Assembly: GCA_025966315.1 (NCBI GenBank)
Contig: JAOPUZ010000034.1
Span: forward strand, 1 to 64,000
Direction: 5' to 3'
Length of the DNA: 64,000 bases
Origin: Frankiales bacterium
Lineage (GTDB): Bacteria > Actinomycetota > Actinomycetes > Mycobacteriales > Jatrophihabitantaceae
Part shown: one piece after another, positions 41,544 through 51,324 of the stretch
Numbering within the stretch: position 1 is the stretch's first letter
Layout of the letters: every line of letters starts with the position of its first letter
Position numbers and translations under genes: made by a program
The notes under the pieces: model-generated
What the model saw: the letters and a program-made list of their open reading frames with translations, nothing else
Database searches by the model: none
Told to the model about the DNA's origin: nothing

Positions 41544-42785
41544 TCAGACGACTTCTGGTAACGCCAGCATCCGGTCCAGAGCCAAGCGGGCGTACTTGGC
41601 CACCGTGTCGTCGACCGTGATCCGGTTGATGACCTGGCCGGCCACCAGCGACTCGAGGGCCTGGACCAGGTGCGGCAGGTCGATCCGGTTCATGGTCGCG
41701 CAATAGCAGACGGTCGACTCGAGGAACGTGATCGTCTTGTCCGGGTGCTGATCGGCCAACCGGCGGACCAGGTTCAGCTCGGTGCCGATGGCCCACGCCG
41801 AACCGGCCGGGGCGGCCTCGATCGTCCGGATGATGTACTCGGTCGAGCCCGCGAGGTCGGCCTTGGTAACCACCTCGTGCGTGCACTCCGGGTGGACCAG
41901 CACCTGCACCCCGGGGACCCGCTCGCGAACGGCGTCGACCTGGGCCGCGGTGAACCGTCCGTGCACCGAGCAGTGCCCACGCCACAGGATCATTTTCGCG
42001 TCCCGTAGCTGCTGCACGGTCAGGCCGCCGTTCGGACGGAACGGGTTGTAGACGACGCAGTCGTCCAGGCTGAGACCGAGCTGGAGCACCGCGGTGTTGC
42101 GGCCGAGGTGCTGGTCGGGCAGGAACAGCACCTTCTGGCCCTGCTCGAACGCCCAGCGCAGCGCCCGCTCGGCGTTGGACGAGGTACAGATCACGCCGCC
42201 GTGTTCGCCCGTGAAGCCCTTGATAGCCGCCGAGGAATTCATGTATGTCACCGGGATGGTGACGTCGGCGATGCCGGCATCGGTCAACGCGTCCCAGGCA
42301 TCCTCGACTTGGTGATCCTTGGCCATGTCGGCCATCGAACAGCCGGCGGCTAAGTCGGGCAGGATCACCTGCTGTTTCGCGCTGGTGAGGATGTCGGCCG
42401 ATTCGGCCATGAAGTGCACACCGCAGAACACGATGTAATCAGCGTCCGGGCGTGCCGCGGCGTCGCGAGCCAGCTTGAACGAGTCGCCGGTCACGTCCGC
42501 GAACTGGATGACCTCGTCCCGTTGGTAATGGTGGCCCAGCACGAACACCTTGCTGCCCAGCGTCGCCTTGGCCGCGACCGCTCGGGCGACCAGGTCGGGG
42601 TCCGAGGCCAACGGCAGATCACCGGGACAGTCGACGCCGCGTTCGGAATTCTCATCCGTGCCCTGACCGAGCAACAGCAGCGCGAGCGACGTCCCGGAGG
42701 GCAGCGTGGGAGGTGTCGGGGCCGAGATTGAACCATCTGCCCCGTGGGATACGTAGGAATCAGAAGACACGTCGGTGCTAGTCAC
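41544..42785 (-). CDS. nadA: Quinolinate synthase
   Basis: NadA condenses iminoaspartate with dihydroxyacetone phosphate to quinolinate, in NAD biosynthesis. The 413-residue protein has VLGHHYQRDEVIQFADVTGDS near the front and the three cluster-binding cysteine regions: FCGVHFMAES, HPECTHEV and ESTVCYCATMNRIDLP. About 60 N-terminal residues precede the conserved core, common in actinobacterial forms. nadB and nadC are not adjacent. Its downstream partner in the pathway, nadE, is in the same window but 39 kb away. Confidence 0.95.
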   Translation of the reverse strand: MTSTDVSSDSYVSHGADGSISAPTPPTLPSGTSLALLLLGQGTDENSERGVDCPGDLPLASDPDLVARAVAAKATLGSKVFVLGHHYQRDEVIQFADVTGDSFKLARDAAARPDADYIVFCGVHFMAESADILTSAKQQVILPDLAAGCSMADMAKDHQVEDAWDALTDAGIADVTIPVTYMNSSAAIKGFTGEHGGVICTSSNAERALRWAFEQGQKVLFLPDQHLGRNTAVLQLGLSLDDCVVYNPFRPNGGLTVQQLRDAKMILWRGHCSVHGRFTAAQVDAVRERVPGVQVLVHPECTHEVVTKADLAGSTEYIIRTIEAAPAGSAWAIGTELNLVRRLADQHPDKTITFLESTVCYCATMNRIDLPHLVQALESLVAGQVINRITVDDTVAKYARLALDRMLALPEVV

Positions 42786-42988
42786 ACCAAACAGTCTGCC
42801 TCTTGGCTCCGATGTGCTGAAATGGAATGTGTCTCACTGTCCCATCTACCACAGGCGTCACAGCACGGGTCAGGAGATACGGCAGGACATGGATCCCAGT
42901 AAACGCAGATGAGCGAACTACAGCTAACGGGCACACGGTGCTCAAGGACTAGCGCCAACGGGCTGCCAGCCGAGAGGACACGCCATAA

Positions 42989-43870
42989 ATGAGTACCAAC
43001 AGGACAACTAACGAGGGCGGTTCGACCGTCGCCGGCACCGACGCCACGGTGGTCAAGACCCATCGTTTTCGCAACACCTGGCCGACCGTGCCGTTGCGGA
43101 TCTTCCTGGCCGCGCTGTTCCTTTTCGCCGGCTACGCCAAGCTCAGCTATCCCAGGTTCTTCGATACGACGTCCCAGATCGGCTTCAAGGCGACGATCGA
43201 CTCGGCCAAGGCCGACTCGCCCATCAGTGGCCTGCTCGGTCCGCTCTCGGACCATTCATCGCTCTTCGGCCACATCACCGCCTACGCCGAGCTAGCCATC
43301 GGGCTGGGTCTGCTGGTCGGCTGCCTCACCCGGCTCGCCGCGCTGGGCGGCATGGTGCTCACTGCGCTGATCGCATTGTCGGTCAACTGGAATGGCATCA
43401 AGGAGTACACCGGCAACAGCGGCTGGTTCACGTCGGTGGACCTGGCGGTGGCGGCCGCCCTGAGCGTCTACCTGTTGGGTGGGGCCGGGCCGCTTTCCAT
43501 TGATCGGGGCTGGGTGATGATGCGGGAACGGCGCAATGCGAAAGCGGAGGCCGAGCCGCACTTCGTCGGCTCGTCCGACTCGGAGTTGGAGGACTCCAAG
43601 CGCCGCCTACGCGGGGACGAATCGACTCCGGACTTCTCGACCGAGACGATGCCGGCTTATCACGCGCCCGAGCCGAACTCGCTGTGGAGCCAGGGCCGGC
43701 CGGTCCCGGGCAGTGCGAACGCGCCGACGGACGCGGGCACCAACGCCAACGCGCCGGCCGCTGCCAATGCCCCGGCCGCGGCCGGGGCTCAGGGGGTCGG
43801 CCAGAGTGGCACGCAAACCGGGCGAATCGAGCCTCCGCCCGCTGATCGGACGCCGCCGGAGCGGACCTGA
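42989..43870 (+). CDS. DoxX-family membrane protein
   Basis: A 293-residue protein. After about 30 polar residues comes the DoxX domain with four membrane segments (LRIFLAALFLFAGYAKL, ITAYAELAIGLGLLVGCLTR, GGMVLTALIALSVNWNGI, VDLAVAAALSVYLLGGAG). A hydrophilic tail of about 115 residues rich in Pro, Ala and Asn follows (NAPAAANAPAAAGAQ), with no known fold. DoxX proteins are linked to membrane redox and thiol balance in some actinobacteria. The gene is divergent from nadA with a 203-base gap; AGAGGA lies upstream of ATG 42989. Confidence 0.82.
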   Translation: MSTNRTTNEGGSTVAGTDATVVKTHRFRNTWPTVPLRIFLAALFLFAGYAKLSYPRFFDTTSQIGFKATIDSAKADSPISGLLGPLSDHSSLFGHITAYAELAIGLGLLVGCLTRLAALGGMVLTALIALSVNWNGIKEYTGNSGWFTSVDLAVAAALSVYLLGGAGPLSIDRGWVMMRERRNAKAEAEPHFVGSSDSELEDSKRRLRGDESTPDFSTETMPAYHAPEPNSLWSQGRPVPGSANAPTDAGTNANAPAAANAPAAAGAQGVGQSGTQTGRIEPPPADRTPPERT

Positions 43871-43919
43871 CCGGGTTCCCGGCACGCCGCGGCGCAAGCC
43901 GGATCACGAGAGGCGTGCA

Positions 43920-44029
43920 ACAGTGCTCCGATTCGGCCGATCAACGAAGTAGAGTGGGAATGCGACCGGCGGTGAGCCGGTTGGCACCGAATGAAGGCAA
44001 CCGCTGAGCCCCCGGCTCACGAGCACTGT
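43920..44029 (+). promoter_or_regulatory. Structured leader upstream of the A-type Fe-S carrier gene
   Basis: ACAGTGCTC (43920-43928) is the exact complement of GAGCACTGT (44021-44029) and would close a 110-base domain. Inside, ATTCGG (43931-43936) pairs with CCGAAT (43987-43992), enclosing the stem ACCGGC/GCCGGT (43965-43970 and 43976-43981). TGAGCC/GGCTCA (44005-44010 and 44014-44019) forms a separate hairpin. The ribosome site GGGGAA and ATG 44041 follow directly. This resembles a riboswitch-like multi-branch fold, but I cannot assign it to a known class. Confidence 0.45.
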
Positions 44030-44040
44030 TTGGGGAACGA

Positions 44041-44433
44041 ATGACCGCCACCGAGATCACCATCGAGACCGCTGCCCCCGTCGAGACGGCTCCGATCAGT
44101 TTGTCCGATCTGGCTGCGCTCAAGGTGCGGGAACTGCTTGACCTCGAAGGTCGCGACGACCTTCGTTTGCGCGTCGCGGTTCAGCCTGGGGGTTGTGCCG
44201 GGATGCAGTATCAGCTCTTCTTCGACGAGCGCAGCCTCGACGGTGACGTCGTCATCAACCAGTCCATCGCCGAGGGCGAAGGCACAGTACCGCTGGTGAT
44301 CGACCGGGCCAGCGCACCGTTGCTGGCGGGTTCGACCATCACCTTCACGGACACCATCGAGAAGCAGGGCTTCGAGATCGACAACCCGAACGCCGGCGGC
44401 GGTTGCGCCTGCGGCAACTCGTTCTGCGGCTGA
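44041..44433 (+). CDS. erpA: A-type iron-sulfur carrier/insertion protein
   Basis: A 130-residue HesB/IscA-family protein that delivers Fe-S clusters to target enzymes. The three ligand cysteines are present: Cys52 in QPGGCAGMQY, and Cys124 and Cys129 in the end CACGNSFCG. About 20 extra N-terminal residues precede the domain. Clients could include LipA, NadA and the Rieske protein encoded in this window. The gene has a folded leader upstream and a strong terminator downstream, so it is an isolated unit. The symbol follows usual actinobacterial annotation; iscA-like is equally fair. Confidence 0.9.
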   Translation: MTATEITIETAAPVETAPISLSDLAALKVRELLDLEGRDDLRLRVAVQPGGCAGMQYQLFFDERSLDGDVVINQSIAEGEGTVPLVIDRASAPLLAGSTITFTDTIEKQGFEIDNPNAGGGCACGNSFCG

Positions 44434-44474
44434 TCCGCAGCCATCGTTCTCGGTTAACAGCTAGACATCCGCTC

Positions 44475-45525
<1,051 letters not shown>

Positions 45526-45578
45526 CCGCCCGGTCGGGCCGCTCCACGCTGACGACCAGTCCGACCCACACCCCAGCG

Positions 45579-47504
45579 TTAGACCGCGACTGGGTACACC
45601 GGTGCCGGGATGGCCGGCTGGATCCGGCCTTCGACGAAGATGCCGTGCCAGATTATGAACACCAGCAACGTCCACACCTTGCGGGAGTAGTCGTGCTGGC
45701 CGTCCCGATGCGCCTGCAGCAAGTCGAGCGCACCCTGCGTCCGGATCAGGTGATCGGCACCCGACTCGGCGATCGTTTGATAGGCCCAGTCGTACATGAT
45801 GTCTTTCAACCACGGGCGGGTCGGCACCGGGAAGCCCAGTTTGGGACGGTTCAACACATGCGCCGGGATGATCTCGGCCAGCGCACGGCGCAATGCGTAC
45901 TTGGTCGTCTCTTTGGTCAGCTTCTGCTCGACCGGGATGGTGCTGGCCACTTCGAAGACGGCGGTATCCAAGAACGGCACCCGCAGCTCCAGCGAATTGG
46001 CCATCGTCATCTTGTCGGCCTTCACCAGGATGTCGCCCCGCAACCAGGTGAACAGGTCGATGTACTGCATCCGGGTGGAATCGTCCAGGTGCTGGCTGGC
46101 CGCATAGTGCGGTGCGGTCACGTCGGTGTAGCTGACGTCGGGGGAGTAGGTGCGCAGTAGTCCACTGTCGCGTAGTTCGTCGTCCCGGAAGATTCGCGCG
46201 TTGCCGTAGTAACGCTCCTCGATGCCGATGGCCGAACGGCGCAGCAGATCCTTGCCACGCATGCCTTCGGGAAGCTGGCGGGACAGGGACCCGAGCGCGC
46301 GGCGTACCGGGTCCGGCGCGGCGGTGAGGTGGCGCAGCGAAATCGGCTCGCGGTAGATGGTGTAGCCGCCGAACAACTCGTCCGCGCCCTCGCCGGACAG
46401 CACGACCTTGACGTGCTTGCGGGCCTCGCGGGCAATGAAGTACAGCGGAACCAGCGCCGGGTCGGCGACTGGATCGTCGAGATACCAGACGATCAACGGC
46501 AGGATGTCCATCATTTCCTGCGGCGTGACCACCTTGGTGATGTGCTCGACGCCGATGGCGCTGGCCGATTCGGCGGCCACGTCGATCTCGGAGAATCCCG
46601 CCCGCTCGAACCCGGTCGTGAAGGTGAGCAGTTTGGGGTTGTGCTCGCGAGCCAACGCGGCAATGGCGGTTGAATCGATGCCGCCGGACAGGAAGGCTCC
46701 CACCGTGAAGTCGGAGCGCATGTGTTTGGCCACCGAGTCGCGCAGGGCCTCGGCAATCTCGTGGTACAGGCGCTCCGGTTCGGCCACCGGCTTGATCGGG
46801 AAATCCGGGTTGAAGTAACGCCGCACCACGGGTGCCTCGCCGGGGCGCACCGTGAAGCTGCTGCCGGAATCGATGCGGGTGATGGCGGTGTGCATCGAGG
46901 CCGGCTCCGGAACGTACTGCAGCGTCAGATAGTGCTGCAGCGCAACGATGTTCACCGCGTCCTCGCCGTCGACCAAGGCCGGCGCGGCAACGGACAGCAG
47001 GGCCTTCTTCTCGGAGGCGAAGAACGACCCGCGCTCATCGGTGTACGTGTAGAGCGGCTTGATCCCGAACCAGTCACGAGCACCGAAGACCACGCGGTCG
47101 ACGCTGTCCCAGATCAAGAACGAGAACATGCCGCGCAGGTGGTTGACGATGTCCTCGCCGAGATAGTGGTAGCCGGCGACGATCGCCTCGCCGTCGCCCT
47201 CGGTGGCAAAGGTTGCGCCGAACTTCTCGGCCAGCATCTCGCGCAGCTCGAGGTAGTTGTAGATTTCGCCGTTGAAGATCAGGTGATACCGGTTGTCCAG
47301 GTAGGGCAGCGGCTGATGGCTGTGTTCCCAGTCGATCAGCGAGAGTCGACGGAAGCCGATCACCGCGTCGTCGTCGGACCAGCTGCCGCCATCGTCTGGT
47401 CCACGGTGCCGCATCAGGACCAGCGAGGCTTCGATCGCCGCCCTTATGTCAGGCGTGTCCGGTGCGTCAGAGCGGGCGGCCAGAAAGCCGATCAGGCCAC
47501 ACAT
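45579..47504 (-). CDS. asnB: Asparagine synthetase (glutamine-hydrolysing)
   Basis: AsnB makes asparagine from aspartate, ATP and glutamine-derived ammonia. The 641-residue protein begins MCGLIGFL, so Cys2 is the glutaminase nucleophile, with RHRGPDDGG and FNGEIYNYLELR in the N-terminal domain. The synthetase domain carries the P-loop SGGIDSTAI and LSGEGADELFGGY. Length and motifs are those of the long actinobacterial AsnB, orthologous to the mycobacterial gene beside ctaC. An RmlC-like gene lies only three bases upstream on the same strand, suggesting co-transcription. Confidence 0.94.
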   Translation of the reverse strand: MCGLIGFLAARSDAPDTPDIRAAIEASLVLMRHRGPDDGGSWSDDDAVIGFRRLSLIDWEHSHQPLPYLDNRYHLIFNGEIYNYLELREMLAEKFGATFATEGDGEAIVAGYHYLGEDIVNHLRGMFSFLIWDSVDRVVFGARDWFGIKPLYTYTDERGSFFASEKKALLSVAAPALVDGEDAVNIVALQHYLTLQYVPEPASMHTAITRIDSGSSFTVRPGEAPVVRRYFNPDFPIKPVAEPERLYHEIAEALRDSVAKHMRSDFTVGAFLSGGIDSTAIAALAREHNPKLLTFTTGFERAGFSEIDVAAESASAIGVEHITKVVTPQEMMDILPLIVWYLDDPVADPALVPLYFIAREARKHVKVVLSGEGADELFGGYTIYREPISLRHLTAAPDPVRRALGSLSRQLPEGMRGKDLLRRSAIGIEERYYGNARIFRDDELRDSGLLRTYSPDVSYTDVTAPHYAASQHLDDSTRMQYIDLFTWLRGDILVKADKMTMANSLELRVPFLDTAVFEVASTIPVEQKLTKETTKYALRRALAEIIPAHVLNRPKLGFPVPTRPWLKDIMYDWAYQTIAESGADHLIRTQGALDLLQAHRDGQHDYSRKVWTLLVFIIWHGIFVEGRIQPAIPAPVYPVAV

Positions 47505-47507
47505 GAG

Positions 47508-48071
47508 TCAGCTTCCGCCGCTCGCACTGAACTTCGCCGCGCTGGCGTCCTTCACCGAAATCTGCGCCGGGTCGCCCGCATCTATCGGCACCGGCCAGTC
47601 GATTCCGAGTGCTCCGTCAAGGGGGGTGAAGGCAGTGCCGGCCATGCCGGGGCGCCACTCGTCGTTGAAGCAATAGAGGTACTGGCAATCGGTCACCGCC
47701 TGGAAGCCGTTGCACACCCCGGCCGGCACCAGCACCTGGATGCCCGGTGTCAGCGCGATGGTCACGACTTTGCCGTACGAACTGGAATCGGGCCGGGCGT
47801 CGAGGTACGCACCGAAGGCCTCGCCGCTGACGCAGGCCACCAGCTTGGTCATCGCCTCGCCGTGCAAGCCGCGAATACCGCCGCGGGCCGTTTCGGTGAC
47901 GTTGATCTGCTGCCAGGCGCCGACCTCGGCGAACGGGCCATCGGCGTAGGCGGATGCACGGAAGAATTCCCGCACGGTGCCGCGTTCATCGCGTACCTGC
48001 TTGAGGGTGAGGACGACCAAACCCTCGATCTCGGTCTCGGTCCGGGCCAGCTCAGTGATGTCGACAGTCAC
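47508..48071 (-). CDS. dTDP-4-dehydrorhamnose 3,5-epimerase-like protein
   Basis: A 187-residue cupin of the RmlC type. TARGGIRGLHGE contains the catalytic His70 of the family, and LVPAGVCNGFQAVTDCQYLYCFNDEW matches the later beta-sandwich strands with the conserved Gly and Tyr. No other dTDP-rhamnose genes are nearby, so the substrate may differ. It sits between a cysteine desulfurase-like gene and asnB, all on the minus strand with short gaps, which hints at a shared transcript but not a shared pathway. Confidence 0.8.
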   Translation of the reverse strand: MTVDITELARTETEIEGLVVLTLKQVRDERGTVREFFRASAYADGPFAEVGAWQQINVTETARGGIRGLHGEAMTKLVACVSGEAFGAYLDARPDSSSYGKVVTIALTPGIQVLVPAGVCNGFQAVTDCQYLYCFNDEWRPGMAGTAFTPLDGALGIDWPVPIDAGDPAQISVKDASAAKFSASGGS

Positions 48072-48098
48072 CCCACAATCTTCACACGCCAGCCGACG

Positions 48099-49574
48099 TC
48101 AGCGAATCCGGCGCACCAGGTAGGCGGACGAGCCGTCTGGCTGCTCGATGCTGCTCAGCAGCAGTTGGCCCTGCATCCGGCACCAGGCGGCAATGTCGCT
48201 GGCCGCGGCGGGGTCATCGGCCAGCACGGTCACTTCGGCACCGACGGCGACCTGCGGCAAGTAGCGGGCCAGATCCAGGATAGGCAGCGGGCAACGCCGT
48301 CCGCGGCTGTCGACGATGTCGCTGGTGGTCAGCCCTGACCGCATCGGCGCCGGGCTGGCGGCGTTCGTTTCCGGACGGGGCGCCGGATGGTTGATCGGCT
48401 GCGGCAGTTGCGCCCGTACCGCGGCGACGGCGCCGGGCAATACCCGCAGGAAGTACTCGATGTCGGCCTCGCTGGTCCAGGGCGGCAGCGAAACGCGCAC
48501 GTTGCCCGAGGTCAGCGCCCCCATCGCCACCAGCACGTGCGAGGGCGTCAACGTGTCCGATGTGCATGATGAGCCGGAGGACACGGCGATGCCCCGTCGA
48601 TCGAGCTCGGTCAGCAACGCCTCACCGTCGACGTACAGGCACGAGAACGTGACCAGATGGGGCAGCCGCCGGACCGGGTCGCCCAGGACTACGGCGTCGT
48701 CCATCAGAGCCGGAACCCGCGCCCTGATGTCGTCGATGAAACGGCTCAGCCGGGGCGCCGCCTCGGCCGCCTCTTTGCGGGTCGCCAGCAGTGCGGCGGC
48801 GGCGGCGACGATGGCTGGGACCGCAACTGTGCCTGGGGAGTACCCCGACTCTGCTTCATCCGAGGGAAAGGGATTGCGCCACCGCGTGCCGCGCCGCACG
48901 ACCAGCACGCCGACGCCGGCCGGACCGCCCCAGAGCCGGGCGTCGGCGGTGAACACCGGGCTGGTCGGGGCCTGACCGTGCACCAGTTCGTGGCTGGCGT
49001 CCACGATTAGCGGTACACCGGCGGCCCGCAGCGCGGCTCCGATCGACTCGAGCGGTTGCCGGGTGCCTACTTCGTGGTTGGCCGCCTGCAGGACGGCCGC
49101 GGCCACGCCCGGTTCAGTAGCGGCCCGGATGAATTCGTCCTGGTGTACTCGACCGGCCTCGTCCACCCCGACGACCCGCACCGTGCCGCCGTGGCTCTCG
49201 TGCCAGTCGGCCGCCTTGAACACGGCCGAATGCTCAACCGCGGAATGGACGAGGGTGTCACCGGCCCGGCGGCGTCCGAGCAAGGTGCCGAGCACCGCGA
49301 GATGTATCGCATGCGTTCCGCTGGGAGTGAAATGCACCTCGTCGGCGCGCACCTGCAACGTCGTGGCCACCGACTCCCGGGCGGCATCGAGTAGCACCGC
49401 GCTGCGACGGCCCGGACCGGTCAGCCGGCCCGGATCAGCCCAGCCGTCTTCGGCCGCGGCCGCCAGCGCTTCGGCGGCGACGGCATGTAGTGGTACCCCG
49501 GCGGCAGCGTCTAGATAGCCGCCGTAGCGATGCGACGTGGATGGATTCAGCGGTGTGGGCGGCGGCACATCCAT
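48099..49574 (-). CDS. Cysteine desulfurase-like/TusA fusion lacking the PLP lysine
   Basis: The N-terminal 390 residues follow the class V aminotransferase fold of cysteine desulfurases: HSAVEHSAVF (His115 stacks on PLP), ANHEVGT, LIVDASHE (Asp192), and SSGSSCTSDT with the persulfide Cys337. But the motif that should hold the PLP-binding lysine (SAHKWGGP in close relatives) reads DARLWGGP at 211-218, with Leu214 replacing Lys and Arg replacing His. After a Pro-rich linker, residues 420-491 form a TusA/SirA domain with CPLP (428-431). The protein may trade sulfur or persulfide rather than perform PLP chemistry. ATG 49574 is preferred; GTG 49598 is possible. Confidence 0.8.
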   Translation of the reverse strand: MDVPPPTPLNPSTSHRYGGYLDAAAGVPLHAVAAEALAAAAEDGWADPGRLTGPGRRSAVLLDAARESVATTLQVRADEVHFTPSGTHAIHLAVLGTLLGRRRAGDTLVHSAVEHSAVFKAADWHESHGGTVRVVGVDEAGRVHQDEFIRAATEPGVAAAVLQAANHEVGTRQPLESIGAALRAAGVPLIVDASHELVHGQAPTSPVFTADARLWGGPAGVGVLVVRRGTRWRNPFPSDEAESGYSPGTVAVPAIVAAAAALLATRKEAAEAAPRLSRFIDDIRARVPALMDDAVVLGDPVRRLPHLVTFSCLYVDGEALLTELDRRGIAVSSGSSCTSDTLTPSHVLVAMGALTSGNVRVSLPPWTSEADIEYFLRVLPGAVAAVRAQLPQPINHPAPRPETNAASPAPMRSGLTTSDIVDSRGRRCPLPILDLARYLPQVAVGAEVTVLADDPAAASDIAAWCRMQGQLLLSSIEQPDGSSAYLVRRIR

Positions 49575-49712
49575 GACGCTAGTACCGTCCCACTCCACAC
49601 CCCTGCGGCCCTGACGCCACAGGGTCAGATAGTCTCAGCAGACGCTTCGCAGGTGGCCGTTCGACGACACTCGACGACCCCCGCCCGGAAAGTGTGAAAG
49701 GCGGTTTCGCCC

Positions 49713-50642
49713 GTGCAACGCTCGACCCGGTCTCGTGTCTCACGGCTAGCACTGCTGGCCGGTTCGACGGTGTTGCTCAGCGGTTGCTCCGCCCAGCAAT
49801 GGGAGACAAAGCTTCGGTTCGGCTGGCCCACCGGCGTCACCCATCAGGCCGACCGCATGCGCACACTATGGACCTGGTCCTCGGTGGCCGCGCTGGTCGT
49901 CGGCGTGATCGTGTGGGGACTGATCTTCTGGGTATGCGCGCGTTATCGCAAGAAAGACGACGTCCTGCCCAAGCAGACGAAGTACCACTTGCCGATCGAG
50001 GTCGCTTACACGATCGCACCGTTCTTCATCATCGCCGGACTGTTCTACTACACGGCCGTCACCGAGAACTACGTCGACAAGCTGTCGCCCAACCCGGACG
50101 TGACGGTGCAAGTCGATGCCTTCAAGTGGAACTGGCAGTTCGAATACACGAACCAGAAATACCAGGGCACCGATCCAGCCGCCGGCACTCCGGTATCGAC
50201 GGTGGGCACCTCGACCGAGATTCCGATCCTGGTCCTGCCGATCAACAAGTCGGTGCGCATCGTCGAGGTGAGCCGGGACGTCATCCACTCGTTCTGGGTG
50301 CCCGAATTCTTGTTCAAGCGCGACGTCATCCCGCAGAAGAAACCGAACCAGTTCGAGTTCACGGCGACCAAGATCGGCCACTACGTGGGTCGTTGCGCCG
50401 AACTGTGCGGGACTTATCACTCGCAGATGAACTTCGAAGTCCGCGTCCTGTCCGACAGTGATTACCAGAAGTACCTCGATGCGCTGACGAGCATCGGTTC
50501 ATCCGACCCGGCCCGTCAGAGCAAGGCGTTGTTGGCCATCGGTCAGGATCGCTGCGCGACGACCACGCACCCGTTCAACACCGACCGCAACCACAAGACG
50601 GCATCGACAACGCCGCTGTGTCCCGTCAGTACCACGAGCTGA
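49713..50642 (+). CDS. ctaC: Cytochrome c oxidase subunit II
   Basis: Subunit II of the aa3 oxidase receives electrons at the CuA site. The 309-residue protein has a lipoprotein signal ending LLSGC (Cys25), two membrane segments (SVAALVVGVIVWGLIFWVC and YTIAPFFIIAGLFYYT), the aromatic DAFKWNWQF, and the CuA ligands in DVIHSFWVPEF and GRCAELCGTYHSQM. The start is GTG 49713. ctaF follows 12 bases later. ctaD, which encodes subunit I, is absent, as in Mycobacterium, where it lies elsewhere. The C-terminal extension with a Cys pair is usual in actinobacteria. Confidence 0.96.
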   Translation: MQRSTRSRVSRLALLAGSTVLLSGCSAQQWETKLRFGWPTGVTHQADRMRTLWTWSSVAALVVGVIVWGLIFWVCARYRKKDDVLPKQTKYHLPIEVAYTIAPFFIIAGLFYYTAVTENYVDKLSPNPDVTVQVDAFKWNWQFEYTNQKYQGTDPAAGTPVSTVGTSTEIPILVLPINKSVRIVEVSRDVIHSFWVPEFLFKRDVIPQKKPNQFEFTATKIGHYVGRCAELCGTYHSQMNFEVRVLSDSDYQKYLDALTSIGSSDPARQSKALLAIGQDRCATTTHPFNTDRNHKTASTTPLCPVSTTS

Positions 50643-50654
50643 GGTGACTGATCG

Positions 50655-51077
50655 ATGAAGCTCGAAGCTCGCATCTTTCTCTGGATCGCACTGTTCTGTT
50701 TCGCGACCACCGCCGTGTACGCGTGGTGGACCGATCACGACTTGCACGAAATCGAATGGGCCGGCACGGCCGCGCTGGCGCTGTCGGGTGGCCTGCTCGG
50801 GCTGGGCGGCACGTTCTTCTGGTTCGTGTCTCGTCGCATCGACGCCCGTCCCGAGGATCGCAATGACGCCGAGATCGCCGAAGGCGCCGGTGAACTGGGA
50901 TTCTTCTCGCCCGGCAGCTACTGGCCGGTCGGCATTGCGCTGGCCGCATTGGTAACCGGGTTCGGCTTCGCGCTCGTGCAGTACTGGCTGGTGGCCTTCG
51001 GGGTCATCCTGATCCTGGCTACCGTGGGCGGGCTGCTGTTCGAGTACTACGTGGGTGCCCGCGCCCCGCTGCGCTGA
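50655..51077 (+). CDS. ctaF: Cytochrome c oxidase subunit IV, actinobacterial type
   Basis: A 140-residue membrane protein with four hydrophobic segments (IFLWIALFCFATTAVYAWW, LALSGGLLGLGGTFFWFV, YWPVGIALAALVTGFGFAL, YWLVAFGVILILATVGGLL) and the loop EDRNDAEIAEGAGELGFFSPGSYWP that marks actinobacterial CtaF. It stabilises the bc1-aa3 supercomplex. It forms an operon with ctaC. The conserved order would lead toward the qcr/ctaE block, but here 6 kb of unrelated genes intervene. Confidence 0.95.
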   Translation: MKLEARIFLWIALFCFATTAVYAWWTDHDLHEIEWAGTAALALSGGLLGLGGTFFWFVSRRIDARPEDRNDAEIAEGAGELGFFSPGSYWPVGIALAALVTGFGFALVQYWLVAFGVILILATVGGLLFEYYVGARAPLR

Positions 51078-51105
51078 TCGCCTTCCGCACCGTCCCGCAT
51101 ACATT

Positions 51106-51125
51106 GTTCGCTCGATCGAGCGAAC
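51106..51125. terminator. 20-base perfect palindrome after ctaF
   Basis: GTTCGCTCGA followed immediately by TCGAGCGAAC is fully self-complementary. It lies 29 bases past the ctaF stop, in the 247-base gap before the convergent flavoprotein gene. With no loop and no T-tract it could be a weak bidirectional terminator or a protein-binding site. The rest of the gap shows no gene. Confidence 0.45.
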
Positions 51126-51324
51126 GGCGGATATGAATCAATCGGTAGCGGGCCGGCGCACCCGGCAGCCAAGAAAGCCCCTCGCCGAGATCTGGGGCGC
51201 CGAGGACAGGACCCACGCACGCGCGGCGGTCATCGTATTCATCGAGATCACCGGCGGGCCGGGTTCGCGCGCGGAAGCCGAACTACGGCCCTTGGTTGTG
51301 GTCCTGGCACCGGGTCGGCTTGCG

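Noticed and set aside
43920-44029. 6C-type small RNA
   Set aside because: The C-run is five bases and the two-hairpin layout of that class is absent; the closing stem fits a leader better.
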